In this document: positions 44,751 to 52,232 of the stretch, piece by piece
Position numbering within the stretch: the stretch's first letter is position 1
Layout of the letters: each line of letters begins with the position of its first letter
Assembly (NCBI GenBank): GCA_015057515.1
Contig: SVED01000007.1
Location: 1 to 53,445 of the forward strand
From: Lachnospiraceae bacterium
GTDB lineage: Bacteria > Bacillota > Clostridia > Lachnospirales > Lachnospiraceae
Length of the DNA: 53,445 nt
Direction of reading: 5' to 3'
The notes under the pieces: generated by a model
Seen by the model: the letters and a program-made list of their open reading frames with translations, nothing else
Told to the model about the DNA's origin: nothing
Database searches by the model: none
Translations under genes and position numbers: made by a program

Positions 44751-45572
44751 TTAAATCGAGGGCATATTAGTCCCTATATTATTTTTCAAAGATACCAGAC
44801 TAAATTGAACCACTCTATTTACCACTATCATTGGCGCGTATGACCAGCTCTCCATGGTAACAAACATGTCGTACGCAAAATAATAAATCATAAAAATCAG
44901 CGCGATATTATTCAGTATCCTTAAACCTTTTATGCTTTTTTGTCGTTTTGTCTCATTCATTCGTGGAATACAAAGGGCTATCATAATTACTACGTATATT
45001 GTCAATGCCATAGGAATGAGAACATTGGTAGCTATATACAAAAAGCATTCATCACCAAATAAAGCTTTAGATATCAAACACACAAATTCATAGGTGAAAT
45101 CGTCACACTCTAATCCACATATCTCCCCAACAGAGAATACATTGATAAAGTTAGTAAGAAACACTCCTATAATTGTCAATAAAACCAACCCTATATTGTA
45201 TTTCCAATTTAACTTTGTCTCTCTTTTTCCATACTGAAGTCTTAATACAATTAGCAAAATTGTCAGGATAATGATATATCCCAGCCATCCCTCGAACTCA
45301 ATTCTATAGAAAAGCCAATTTTCATTATCCCTGTTATAATATCCATCCTCAAAAAGATTATCTCCCAGTGTGAAAAATTCGTTATGGATTAAAGATAATG
45401 CTTCCGTTAGCAAAAAGATTATGTGAATTTTGGTTACTAATATGTACGAGGTATTATGTATATTCTTTGTCTTTTCTAATAATAAACATGTAAAATAGAC
45501 TGCCAGCATTACTATAAACAGTATTATGTGCACCCTATATCCATACCACATTTCAAAACATCTTTCTAACAT
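44751..45572 (-). CDS. Hypothetical polytopic membrane protein
   Basis: Not recognised. The 273-residue protein has about six hydrophobic segments (roughly 12-30, 43-60, 93-112, 127-147, 187-207, 222-242). The first extracytoplasmic loop is acidic and aromatic (FTLGDNLFEDGYYNRDNENW), and a second loop contains three Cys (GEICGLECDDFTYEFVC). The arrangement could be a sensor or immunity-type membrane protein, but nothing decides it. AAGAGGTAA precedes the ATG. It lies 35 bp after the 45.6-46.1 kb gene and is probably in its operon. Confidence 0.8.
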   Translation of the reverse strand: MLERCFEMWYGYRVHIILFIVMLAVYFTCLLLEKTKNIHNTSYILVTKIHIIFLLTEALSLIHNEFFTLGDNLFEDGYYNRDNENWLFYRIEFEGWLGYIIILTILLIVLRLQYGKRETKLNWKYNIGLVLLTIIGVFLTNFINVFSVGEICGLECDDFTYEFVCLISKALFGDECFLYIATNVLIPMALTIYVVIMIALCIPRMNETKRQKSIKGLRILNNIALIFMIYYFAYDMFVTMESWSYAPMIVVNRVVQFSLVSLKNNIGTNMPSI

Positions 45573-45607
45573 AGTTACCTCTTATTTGAAAAACTATCTC
45601 TTTATGC

Positions 45608-46147
45608 TTAATCTACTTTTTTCAAAACAAGCTCCCTTCCAGCTTCTTCAATTGTAATTGTTTCTTCAACCGGGTCATACTTTCCATACAAGTACTCACC
45701 TCCTGATTGCATAGATATATCATTGCCATCAATTTTAAAATATGCACCAACGCTGGCTCTTGTATATGTATAATCATATTCAAGTTTACAATTTGTTCCC
45801 TTTACCTCTAATTTGACATATATATTCATCCCTGAATTTTCTTCCAATTCTTCCACGGTAAAGTATGTTCCTAAGTAACTAGCCCCAATCAACTCATAGG
45901 TTCCATCAAGTTTATGACGACTATTATATCTGAATATAGTTAATCCGATAAAAATTATTATGCCAGCAACGATTAATATAATTTTTTTGGTATTTTGATC
46001 ATTATTTTTATTTTTAGCATCAATATTTGTAATTTGATACGGTGCGTCCAAATCATCCTTGTTAAATAATGTATCACTTGGATTGGAATATTTATTCTCT
46101 GTTTCATAGTCATTTGTGTAATCAGTCTCAGTTCTCTTTAGTTCCAT
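45608..46147 (-). CDS. Hypothetical membrane-anchored protein with lipocalin-like C-terminus
   Basis: A 179-residue protein with a polar N-terminus of about 53 residues (YTNDYETENKY...), one membrane segment (about 54-72) and an extracytoplasmic beta-rich domain beginning KLDGTYELIGASYLG and ending YGKYDPVEETITIEEAGRELVLKKV. This -GTYxL- plus -GxYxxxxxTI- pattern resembles small lipocalin-like DUF domains of Clostridia. Function unknown. GGAGGA precedes the start. Confidence 0.8.
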   Translation of the reverse strand: MELKRTETDYTNDYETENKYSNPSDTLFNKDDLDAPYQITNIDAKNKNNDQNTKKIILIVAGIIIFIGLTIFRYNSRHKLDGTYELIGASYLGTYFTVEELEENSGMNIYVKLEVKGTNCKLEYDYTYTRASVGAYFKIDGNDISMQSGGEYLYGKYDPVEETITIEEAGRELVLKKVD

Positions 46148-46176
46148 AATATCGTCCTCCTACATTTGCTTCCTGT

Positions 46177-46205
46177 ATTATAATCTTTATAAAAATATTA
46201 TTCAA
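46177..46205 (-). promoter_or_regulatory. Promoter for the 44.7-46.1 kb gene pair
   Basis: On the minus strand TTGAAT (46200-46205), 17 bases, TATAAT (46177-46182). Confidence 0.7.
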
Positions 46206-46233
46206 CAGCCACTATGATGTTGTTATCCACTTC

Positions 46234-46707
46234 TTAGGTTTTACCATTTTTTTTAATATATATTTTATTAGATACTATACTCCATAAAGTTCCATATAAT
46301 ATTACCATACTAATTATACTTCCAATAATAAGTACTATAATATTTATCATTGTTGCACTTGATGGATTATTTGGATTTATTGTTATTTTGTATGTGTTAT
46401 TTTCAGTTGGATTTTTGATACCAAATGGAGTGTCGTCTACCCAGTCATATATTTGTCCATTTACTTCATATCTATATATACCTTTAACTAATTCTTCTTT
46501 GTATTCTGATGGTGAAATCAATCCATAACTATCTGCATGTTGATCAATATAATAACTAATAGACGTGCCAATACATTTAGCATTTACTTTTTCAGTACAT
46601 CCTAATCTTACACCTGACAAAAACAAAGTTAGTCCAAATATAACTAATGTAATAACAACATTTCTGATATGTTCACCAATAGAATAATAACGATCGCCTA
46701 ATTTCAT
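46234..46707 (-). CDS. DUF3592-like membrane protein
   Basis: A 157-residue protein with membrane segments near 14-34 and 119-142 and an extracytoplasmic middle containing GIYRYEVNGQIYDW and YKITINPNNPSSATM. The same plan (segment, Y-rich beta region, NPNxP turn, segment) is seen in DUF3592 proteins and in the 41.7 kb gene, but similarity is weak. Two Cys lie just outside the first segment. AAGGGG precedes the ATG. Confidence 0.72.
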   Translation of the reverse strand: MKLGDRYYSIGEHIRNVVITLVIFGLTLFLSGVRLGCTEKVNAKCIGTSISYYIDQHADSYGLISPSEYKEELVKGIYRYEVNGQIYDWVDDTPFGIKNPTENNTYKITINPNNPSSATMINIIVLIIGSIISMVILYGTLWSIVSNKIYIKKNGKT

Positions 46708-46754
46708 TTATAAACCCCTTAATTTGAATAGTAACAAATATAAAATCTACTATT

Positions 46755-46965
46755 ATGATAAGTGCTCTCTTTTTATTCATCAGATATTATCTTATATATC
46801 CGTTGTTTTTCCACTTTGACTTTGCACTCAGAGCAACAAAGAAATTGATTACCACCATAACAACTACCACAACAGCTACAATAATAAATCTATCTTATAG
46901 CAACATATACTTAGAGCAATATTTGATATACATCTTTGATTTTCATATAATCACCTTGTTTCACA
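46755..46965 (-). pseudogene. Possible remnant of a small Cys-rich or membrane protein gene
   Basis: Downstream of the DUF6440 gene on the minus strand, a ribosome-site-like AAGGTGA and ATG (near 46958) open only 11 codons. Further on, one frame reads a Cys-rich segment (YYCSCCGSCYGGN, then CCSECKVKVEK) to a stop near 46773, and another frame reads a hydrophobic segment (VVVVVMVVINFFVALSAKSKW). No frame has a good start. This looks like a decayed gene, but chance cannot be excluded. Confidence 0.3.
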
Positions 46966-46970
46966 AGCTA

Positions 46971-47150
46971 TTATTCCTCTACTTTTGTTACCACAGGTTT
47001 TCCATCTTTATCTAATAAAACTGTCAATCCTCCTGCGTAGCCTTGGTGATGAAACAGGTAATTTACCCCTGTCTGTTTATCCACTAAAATTTCTGTTGCA
47101 CTGATTCCTCCCTGTGAAAAAATTTTCACAAATCTTTCTTCCTTTTTCAT
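46971..47150 (-). CDS. DUF6440 family protein
   Basis: A 59-residue protein starting MKKEERFVKIFSQGG, with EILVDKQTGVNYLFHHQGYAGGL and LLDKDGKPVVTKVEE. The VDKxTGVNYLF...GYAGGLTxLLDxxGKPV pattern is the core of DUF6440, a small family of Firmicutes of unknown function. GGGAGG lies upstream and a promoter is present at 47203-47232. Complete and of normal family length. Confidence 0.85.
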   Translation of the reverse strand: MKKEERFVKIFSQGGISATEILVDKQTGVNYLFHHQGYAGGLTVLLDKDGKPVVTKVEE

Positions 47151-47202
47151 CTTGATATCCTCCCATAACTTTTCTACTGTTATTACAATATTCTGAATAT
47201 GT

Positions 47203-47232
47203 ATTATAGCATAATATACCAGCTCACACCAA
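47203..47232 (-). promoter_or_regulatory. Promoter for the DUF6440 gene
   Basis: On the minus strand TTGGTG (47227-47232), 18 bases, TATAAT (47203-47208). Confidence 0.6.
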
Positions 47233-47299
47233 GCATTTTCTAAGTCTGGTTAAGACGTAACTTGCCCTCTGTGAATCTAATCTCTCTTTAAAACAAAAA

Positions 47300-47340
47300 G
47301 GAACTAATGATTCGCACAAAATGGTGCAAAGGTTAGTTCC
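47300..47340 (-). terminator. Terminator-like hairpin, 47.3 kb
   Basis: GGAACTAA (47300-47307) pairs with TTAGTTCC (47333-47340), with an inner GCAC/GTGC pair. On the minus strand TTTTTG follows. It lies beyond the lipoprotein terminator and may be a second stop signal. Confidence 0.55.
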
Positions 47341-47355
47341 TTTAAGTTGGTTTAA

Positions 47356-47390
47356 TTGAACGATACACCATTTTGGAATGGGGATATCCA
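47356..47390 (+). repeat. Short dispersed repeat, copy 1
   Basis: Begins ATTGAACGATACACCATTTT like copies 2 and 4, then GGAATGGGGATATCCAT; the right end is diverged from the CGTTCAAC of other copies. Confidence 0.7.
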
Positions 47391-47433
47391 TGTTTTACAA
47401 TATAAAACGCTATATACCACTACAAATCAAAAA

Positions 47434-47457
47434 AGCAGTTGTTATCAAACAACTGCT
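47434..47457 (-). terminator. Lipoprotein gene terminator
   Basis: AGCAGTTGTT (47434-47443) pairs with AACAACTGCT (47448-47457); TTTTTT follows on the minus strand. It starts 7 bp after the stop codon. Confidence 0.85.
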
Positions 47458-47463
47458 ACGCGA

Positions 47464-47835
47464 CTAATCTACATTAATATAAAGAACACCGTTTCTTGAA
47501 CGAAATTCGTATCTTGACCATGTATCATCATCAGCATCACCAACTAAGGCAACATTAACCAAACATGTCTTACCTTCATGATTTTGACATACTCTAATAT
47601 CCTCAGGGTCAGTAGATACTACGATTTGGCCATTAATATCAAAAGTCACCATAGAATCATTGACATCTAAAATTTCAACATCATAAATATTCTCATGTCC
47701 CCAAATTGCTATTTTTTCAACAACTGGCTCTTCTGTTGTTTCTACTTCGGTAGTAGTAGTTTCAATTTCTTTGCTGTTACAACCAACAAGCGTTAAATAC
47801 ATTGCTACTACCATAATTAATAAAACTTTCTTCAT
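47464..47835 (-). CDS. Small lipoprotein
   Basis: A 123-residue secreted protein. The signal peptide MKKVLLIMVVAMYLTLVGCNS has a lipobox LVGC (Cys 19), followed by a Thr/Glu-rich linker (about 24-38) and a beta-rich domain (about 40-123: KIAIWGHENIYDVEILDVNDS, SRYEFRSRNGVLYINVD). No known family recognised. The start at 47835 has GGAGG 8 bases upstream; an earlier ATG overlaps the ribosome site. It has its own promoter and terminator. Confidence 0.85.
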   Translation of the reverse strand: MKKVLLIMVVAMYLTLVGCNSKEIETTTTEVETTEEPVVEKIAIWGHENIYDVEILDVNDSMVTFDINGQIVVSTDPEDIRVCQNHEGKTCLVNVALVGDADDDTWSRYEFRSRNGVLYINVD

Positions 47836-47884
47836 ATATTTATCCTCCATATTCTTTTTATCCTTTTGTTTATTTGATAGTGCA

Positions 47885-47913
47885 ATTATAATTCACCTTG
47901 TTTCGTAAAACAA
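47885..47913 (-). promoter_or_regulatory. Lipoprotein gene promoter
   Basis: On the minus strand TTGTTT (47908-47913), 17 bases, TATAAT (47885-47890). Confidence 0.7.
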
Positions 47914-47953
47914 TATCTTTGCCACTTTTGGACCAGCAATTGTCATATTTGGA

Positions 47954-48043
47954 CTAAAATTTGTCAATATACCCTTCATAGGCCGTCACACTATCGCTAT
48001 AATCAGCCTTACCCATGCCAATATCTATGCCTCCCAGAAGCAT
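47954..48043 (-). pseudogene. Possible gene fragment next to repeat copy 2
   Basis: A 29-codon frame (MLLGGIDIGMGKADYSD...YEGYIDKF) with protein-like composition and no ribosome site. Its 5' side lies about 20 bp from repeat copy 2, with a stop codon in frame just upstream. It may be the 3' end of a gene cut off when the repeat or a deletion arose. Low certainty. Confidence 0.3.
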
Positions 48044-48062
48044 AAATCAACGGTTGCTTTTA

Positions 48063-48099
48063 GTTGAACGATACACAATTTTAGGGTGGGACATTCAAC
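48063..48099 (+). repeat. Short dispersed repeat, copy 2
   Basis: GTTGAACGATACACAATTTT at the left, CATTCAAC at the right; the ends are near inverted copies of each other (GTTGAACG with CATTCAAC). Confidence 0.8.
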
Positions 48100-48164
48100 A
48101 TTACATCTATTCTGACGAACTACAAACAAACGATTAAAGAACAGAAAAATACCAATTTGCAACC

Positions 48165-48216
48165 AGCAGTTGACATTTTTCCAAGCGCACTTGGTGGTTG
48201 TCAACTGCTCTTTTTG
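48165..48216 (+). terminator. Orphan terminator-like hairpin
   Basis: AGCAGTTGACA (48165-48175) pairs perfectly with TGTCAACTGCT (48199-48209), with an inner CCAAG/CTTGG stem, followed by CTTTTTG on the plus strand. No plus-strand gene ends here, so it may close a small RNA or be left over from a lost gene. Confidence 0.6.
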
Positions 48217-48277
48217 CTATGATTTACCCAAGTTAGATAGAGCCGGCAACACTATTTGACAGAATTTGTTTAAAAGG

Positions 48278-48306
48278 TTGAACAAAAAATTCATAGGTAG
48301 TAAAAT
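48278..48306 (+). promoter_or_regulatory. Promoter for the HTH regulator gene
   Basis: TTGAAC (48278-48283), 17 bases, TAAAAT (48301-48306), 22 bp before the chosen ATG. Confidence 0.65.
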
Positions 48307-48327
48307 AGCATATGGAGGATGAAAAAC

Positions 48328-49332
48328 ATGATTTTAGCAGACAAGATTATGAATTTAAGAAAACAGCAGGGCATGTCTCAGGAAGAGCTTGCTCATCAGT
48401 TGGGTATAAGTAGACAGTCAGTGTCAAAATGGGAGTCAGGAGCATCCATTCCCGATTTGGATAAGATACTTAAGCTTAGTGATTTGTTTGGAGTAAGTAC
48501 AGATTACTTGTTAAAGGATGAACTAGAGGAGGTATCATTCTTAGAACCAGGTACTACAACAGACGATAATATTGATTCAGAAATTGTGAAAAGTATAAGT
48601 ATAGAAGAGGCTAACGCCTTTATGGATTTATACGAAAGAGCTTCAAAGAAGATTGGTATAGGTGTGGTGCTTTGTATACTATCTCCAGTTTTACTTATTT
48701 TGGCAGGAGGCCTTTGTGAGCTTGGAGGTATAGAAGATTCTGCCTCTGAAGACTTTTTGTGTGGTATAGGAACAGCAATCCTTCTTTCTATAATTGCAGT
48801 TGCAGTAAGTTTATTTATAAGATATGGTATGCTGCTTGATAAATACGAGTATATGGAAAAAGAAAAGATATCACTGCAATATGGTGTTCAAGGCATTGTT
48901 GAAAAGAAGAAGGAAGCCTATGAGGAAACCTTTAGAGATACTATTGTGAGAAGCACACTTATGTGCATATTTGGTGTTATACCACTTATAGTAGGTGGTG
49001 CCTTGAACCTAGATGATTTTATTCTTGTAATATTAGTGGATTTACTTCTTATTCTTGTGGCTATAGCATCATATGGTTTCGTAGTAGCTGGTATGATTCA
49101 TTCTAGCTATCAGATCTTACTTCAACAGGGAGATTATGATGTAAAAAACAAGAAGGGCAACAAGAAGGCTGAGGCATGGTCAGGAGCTTACTGGTGTTTA
49201 GTAACAGCTATATTCCTTGGCGTGTCATTTATAACAAAAGCCTGGGATATGACATGGATTATCTGGGCTGTGGCAGGAGTTCTATACGCAGGACTTTGTT
49301 GTGTGTTCCGTGCTGTTAGTAACAACAAATAA
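48328..49332 (+). CDS. XRE-family regulator with membrane domain
   Basis: A 334-residue protein with an N-terminal helix-turn-helix (about 5-60: KIMNLRKQQGMSQEELAHQLGISRQSVSKWE, VSTDYLL) and a C-terminal membrane domain with four segments (about 113-137, 147-167, 213-235, 240-262) plus two more near the end. Such membrane-tethered XRE proteins are frequent in Firmicutes and probably sense the membrane or a ligand; the target is unknown. The start at 48328 is chosen because GGAGG lies 9 bases upstream; an ATG three codons earlier abuts the ribosome site. The gene is on the plus strand among minus-strand small genes. Confidence 0.9.
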   Translation: MILADKIMNLRKQQGMSQEELAHQLGISRQSVSKWESGASIPDLDKILKLSDLFGVSTDYLLKDELEEVSFLEPGTTTDDNIDSEIVKSISIEEANAFMDLYERASKKIGIGVVLCILSPVLLILAGGLCELGGIEDSASEDFLCGIGTAILLSIIAVAVSLFIRYGMLLDKYEYMEKEKISLQYGVQGIVEKKKEAYEETFRDTIVRSTLMCIFGVIPLIVGGALNLDDFILVILVDLLLILVAIASYGFVVAGMIHSSYQILLQQGDYDVKNKKGNKKAEAWSGAYWCLVTAIFLGVSFITKAWDMTWIIWAVAGVLYAGLCCVFRAVSNNK

Positions 49333-49342
49333 TTATGTAAAC

Positions 49343-49376
49343 AAGAAAGAGTAGTCCACTAGGACTACTCTTTCTT
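49343..49376 (+). terminator. Terminator of the HTH regulator gene
   Basis: Perfect 15-bp stem (49343-49357 with 49362-49376) and a 4-base loop, 10 bp after the stop. The arms contain A and T runs, so it could act on both strands. Confidence 0.85.
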
Positions 49377-49398
49377 CAGTTAAGAATTGTGTAATGGG

Positions 49399-49430
49399 GA
49401 TATTCACACCATTTGAGGCGGATCGTTCAA
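49399..49430 (+). repeat. Short dispersed repeat, copy 3
   Basis: CACACCATTTGAGGCGGATCGTTCAAC aligns to the right two thirds of copy 4; the left end is diverged (GGATATT for GAACGAT). It ends one base from the stop codon of the DUF1653 gene. Confidence 0.7.
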
Positions 49431-49431
49431 C

Positions 49432-49635
49432 TTACTCCTCTATCTTCTTAAATCGAGGGATAACCCTACCATTAACCTCTATCTTCTCTAAAAACATATT
49501 CTTCGGCCTCACCCATAATCCATAATCTCCATACTGTGCTTGGTATACTACCATCTCCTCCAGAGATTCACTATGCTTGGCAACACCTAAAACCTTGTAT
49601 TTATTTCCTTTATAATGTTCATATAATCCTATCAT
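49432..49635 (-). CDS. DUF1653 domain protein
   Basis: A 67-residue protein, MIGLYEHYKGNKYKVLGVAKHSES followed by VVYQAQYGDYGLWVRPKNMFLEKIEVNG. This is the whole DUF1653 domain (small beta-barrel, starts GxYxHYKGxxYxVlgxA). Family function unknown. Its stop codon abuts repeat copy 3. Confidence 0.92.
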   Translation of the reverse strand: MIGLYEHYKGNKYKVLGVAKHSESLEEMVVYQAQYGDYGLWVRPKNMFLEKIEVNGRVIPRFKKIEE

Positions 49636-49667
49636 TACGTCTCCTTAACACAAAACTTCTGTAGAAT

Positions 49668-50228
49668 TTACGCTTCCATTTTGTTTCTTTTCTTATGTAC
49701 TATAAACCCAATCAACCACACCAAGCCAGCTATTACGATTATAGGTCCCACTATAATGGATACTCCCAGAGTTCGCCAGCACCACGTACTTGAAATTTGT
49801 TCTCTACACAAATCAATCATATATATATCTATAATAGTATAACGTTCCTGTCCGCTATCATAAACAAATCCTAGTTCTTTTGCATAAATCTCTAAATTCC
49901 CCTTTTCATCAGGATATTTGTCAATATATTCATCCTCCACGGAAACTAGCAGATTTTCATAATAGTCTCCATCTAATATAACTTCACGATGAGCCTCAAA
50001 GAAAACATACTCTTTGCCATCTATTATCAAATTATCCTGTCTGGTACATACATCGTAACTATCACAATATCCGGCTTCTCTAGCCTCTCTTAATGTATGT
50101 GTGTACTTATTCCTCTGTACCTTATATACAACCCAAACTGTAATGTCAAATATCACAAGTAATGCCAATATTATAAATATTACATACCCAAAAATCTTCC
50201 ATGGTTTACTAATTTTTTTCTTTTCCAC
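49668..50228 (-). CDS. Hypothetical two-segment membrane protein
   Basis: Not recognised. The 186-residue protein has a basic N-terminus, membrane segment near 12-34, an extracytoplasmic domain (about 35-145) with paired Cys (GYCDSYDVCTRQD) and an acidic beta-rich middle (EYVFFEAHREVILDGDYYENLL), then a second segment near 150-173 and a Lys/Arg-rich end. By position it may be cotranscribed with the DUF1653 gene (32 bp gap). Confidence 0.8.
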   Translation of the reverse strand: MEKKKISKPWKIFGYVIFIILALLVIFDITVWVVYKVQRNKYTHTLREAREAGYCDSYDVCTRQDNLIIDGKEYVFFEAHREVILDGDYYENLLVSVEDEYIDKYPDEKGNLEIYAKELGFVYDSGQERYTIIDIYMIDLCREQISSTWCWRTLGVSIIVGPIIVIAGLVWLIGFIVHKKRNKMEA

Positions 50229-50273
50229 GTTTTAGCCCCCTAAGACAAAAAGCCTAGTATCTTACATACAAAC

Positions 50274-50431
50274 TTATTTCTTTCTGTTAGTCGCGTAACC
50301 AACCATACTACCTACAACACCACCAAGAATGTTGAACGATACACCATTTTGGGCGGGGCGTTCAGCGCTGGCAACTGTCCATCCTTTACAATAATCTCTT
50401 TAATTTTCTTATAAATACTCATCTCTGCCAT
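50274..50431 (-). pseudogene. Small gene interrupted by repeat copy 4
   Basis: With AAGGGG 8 bases upstream, ATG 50431 opens MAEMSIYKKIKEIIVKDGQLP, then the frame runs through the repeat (ALNAPPKMVYRST) and stops at 50312. In another frame, immediately past the repeat, FNILGGVVGSMVGYATNRKK reads to a stop at 50274, a Gly-zipper-like hydrophobic tail. Removing an insert of about 35 or 38 bp would join the two parts in one frame, giving a protein of about 40 residues. The disrupted-gene reading is inference; a 39-residue product is still possible. Confidence 0.55.
50331..50366 (+). repeat. Short dispersed repeat, copy 4
   Basis: GTTGAACGATACACCATTTT at the left and CGTTCAGC at the right; GTTGAACG and CGTTCAGC form imperfect terminal inverted repeats. 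Located inside the small reading frame at 50274-50431. Confidence 0.85.
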
Positions 50432-50444
50432 TTCAAATACCCCT

Positions 50445-52073
50445 TTATATATTATTTTTCATATGTTGCTTATTGTTATACATATTATTATCTGCTCGCT
50501 TAAACACATCTTCATATCCAGTATCTCTCTTCTTGTCATATACTGTACTGCCTATAGCCGCTGACGGTTTAATCTCCAAAGTGCTGTTAGCAAGTACTTG
50601 AGCAAATTTTCTCTCATATTCTGTGCAATCCATATCACTCAAGTCCTTCATAATCACTACAAACTCATCTCCACCAACTCTGTATACATGTTCATAGTCA
50701 AAAACTTCAACAAGGCATCTTGCGACCTCTTTAATAAGCCTATTGCCTACCTCGTGTCCCAAAGTATCATTGGTAATCTTGAGCACATTAATATCAACCA
50801 CAAAGATTGCAAAGGATATACTGCCATATTCTATCTTTTGCAAGAGTTCATTTTTTTCTTGTGCGTAAGCTGTACTATTTTTAACTTGGGTTAACGCATC
50901 TATATAAGCCAAATTATTTATATAATCTATTCGACTCTTAAGTTCTTTCGCAGTATACTTAAAGCTTTCGGTAAGGGTTCCAACTTCATCCTGGGAAGCA
51001 CAGGATAATTCAACATCTAGATTTCCTCCCGCAATCTCCATCGCCGCACTATTTAACTCCTTAAGCGGTTTTACGATAGAATTTGCTATAAACACTGCCA
51101 CGCAAACAAATATAAGTACTATTATAACAGTTATTATACCAAGCTCACTTATGAGTGCATTTGTATTTGCATTTATCTCATCTACCGGAGCTGCTACTAC
51201 AATATACATATCATTTTCCAAGGGCTGAAAAGCAAGTTTAGTATCTTCTCCGTGATGTTTATGCTCATAAAGAGAATTCTCATATGCAATTTGACTAAGT
51301 TCTGCATTTTTTAATTCGTCACTAAAGTCTCTAACCGATACGCCCTTCTCATAATGTTCACTGTGAAGCACACACAAATTATTATCTGTCAAAAATGCAT
51401 GTCCTGTATCAAATATGTGAATTTCATCTGTTTTGTCAGTAATAAAATCAAAGTCAACATCCATACCTACAATACCAATGAGAGTTCCATCCTTATATAT
51501 AGGAATAACATAAGAAATCATATAAATATCTATGTTATCGTTATGATAGGGTTGCATCCATGTAGGTTCACCGTTACTAACTGGAATATAATACCATCCT
51601 ACATGTTCCATATCATCTTCATCATATAAAGACAAATCTGTCAGTTCCACATTATTGAACTCATCTGTATCAGGATTTTTTATCTTAAAAAAACCTGATT
51701 TATATCCCGCAATATCAGGATTAAATCTGATATAAACCGCCACCGCGCCTTCAGTTTCTTCAACAATAGTCTGACCTAGCTCTTCTATCAGCTTAGTATA
51801 CTCCTGAAGATACTCCTTATCCGAAGAAAGTTTTTCAACACTCTCTAAATTATCAATAGCATGTTTTGCCATAATTTCCACAGACTGTTCTATCCTAACA
51901 AAAACATTGTTAAGTTCTCTTGCCTTATCCGAACAGGTAATATTCATAATTTCAGCGGAATTCTTATTCATGGCATACTTAAAAGATAAAATACTTACTC
52001 CGCCAATAATAATAGATGACACAACAATACCTATAATTATCAGTGATGTAATTTTAGTTTGTATTGATTTCAT
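50445..52073 (-). CDS. Membrane diguanylate cyclase (dCache-HAMP-GGDEF)
   Basis: A 542-residue receptor cyclase: membrane segment about 9-32, extracytoplasmic dCache_1-like sensor (about 40-290, with GIVGMDVDFDFI), second segment about 300-325, HAMP (ANSIVKPLKELNSAAMEIAGGNLDVEL), short coiled coil and GGDEF domain (about 385-540). The active-site loop reads YRVGGDEFVVIM near 467, so cyclase activity is expected. No RxxD inhibitory site is seen. Such proteins couple an external ligand to cyclic di-GMP. It diverges from the LytTR regulator gene. Confidence 0.94.
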   Translation of the reverse strand: MKSIQTKITSLIIIGIVVSSIIIGGVSILSFKYAMNKNSAEIMNITCSDKARELNNVFVRIEQSVEIMAKHAIDNLESVEKLSSDKEYLQEYTKLIEELGQTIVEETEGAVAVYIRFNPDIAGYKSGFFKIKNPDTDEFNNVELTDLSLYDEDDMEHVGWYYIPVSNGEPTWMQPYHNDNIDIYMISYVIPIYKDGTLIGIVGMDVDFDFITDKTDEIHIFDTGHAFLTDNNLCVLHSEHYEKGVSVRDFSDELKNAELSQIAYENSLYEHKHHGEDTKLAFQPLENDMYIVVAAPVDEINANTNALISELGIITVIIVLIFVCVAVFIANSIVKPLKELNSAAMEIAGGNLDVELSCASQDEVGTLTESFKYTAKELKSRIDYINNLAYIDALTQVKNSTAYAQEKNELLQKIEYGSISFAIFVVDINVLKITNDTLGHEVGNRLIKEVARCLVEVFDYEHVYRVGGDEFVVIMKDLSDMDCTEYERKFAQVLANSTLEIKPSAAIGSTVYDKKRDTGYEDVFKRADNNMYNNKQHMKNNI

Positions 52074-52232
52074 TTATACATATTCACCCATATAAAACAG
52101 TAATTTGTTACATAGTATATATTAACACGTTATCATAATTAATTCGATTGTTTTTTATAAAAAATTAAAATGTTGATGAATTTTCTCTTGTTTTATGCTA
52201 CATTTAATATATCAAGTCAAGGAGGTGAGATA

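Noticed and set aside
46755-47015. 86-codon Ile/Leu/Tyr-rich frame on the plus strand
   Set aside because: Overlaps the well-supported DUF6440 gene on the other strand, and no ribosome site precedes it.
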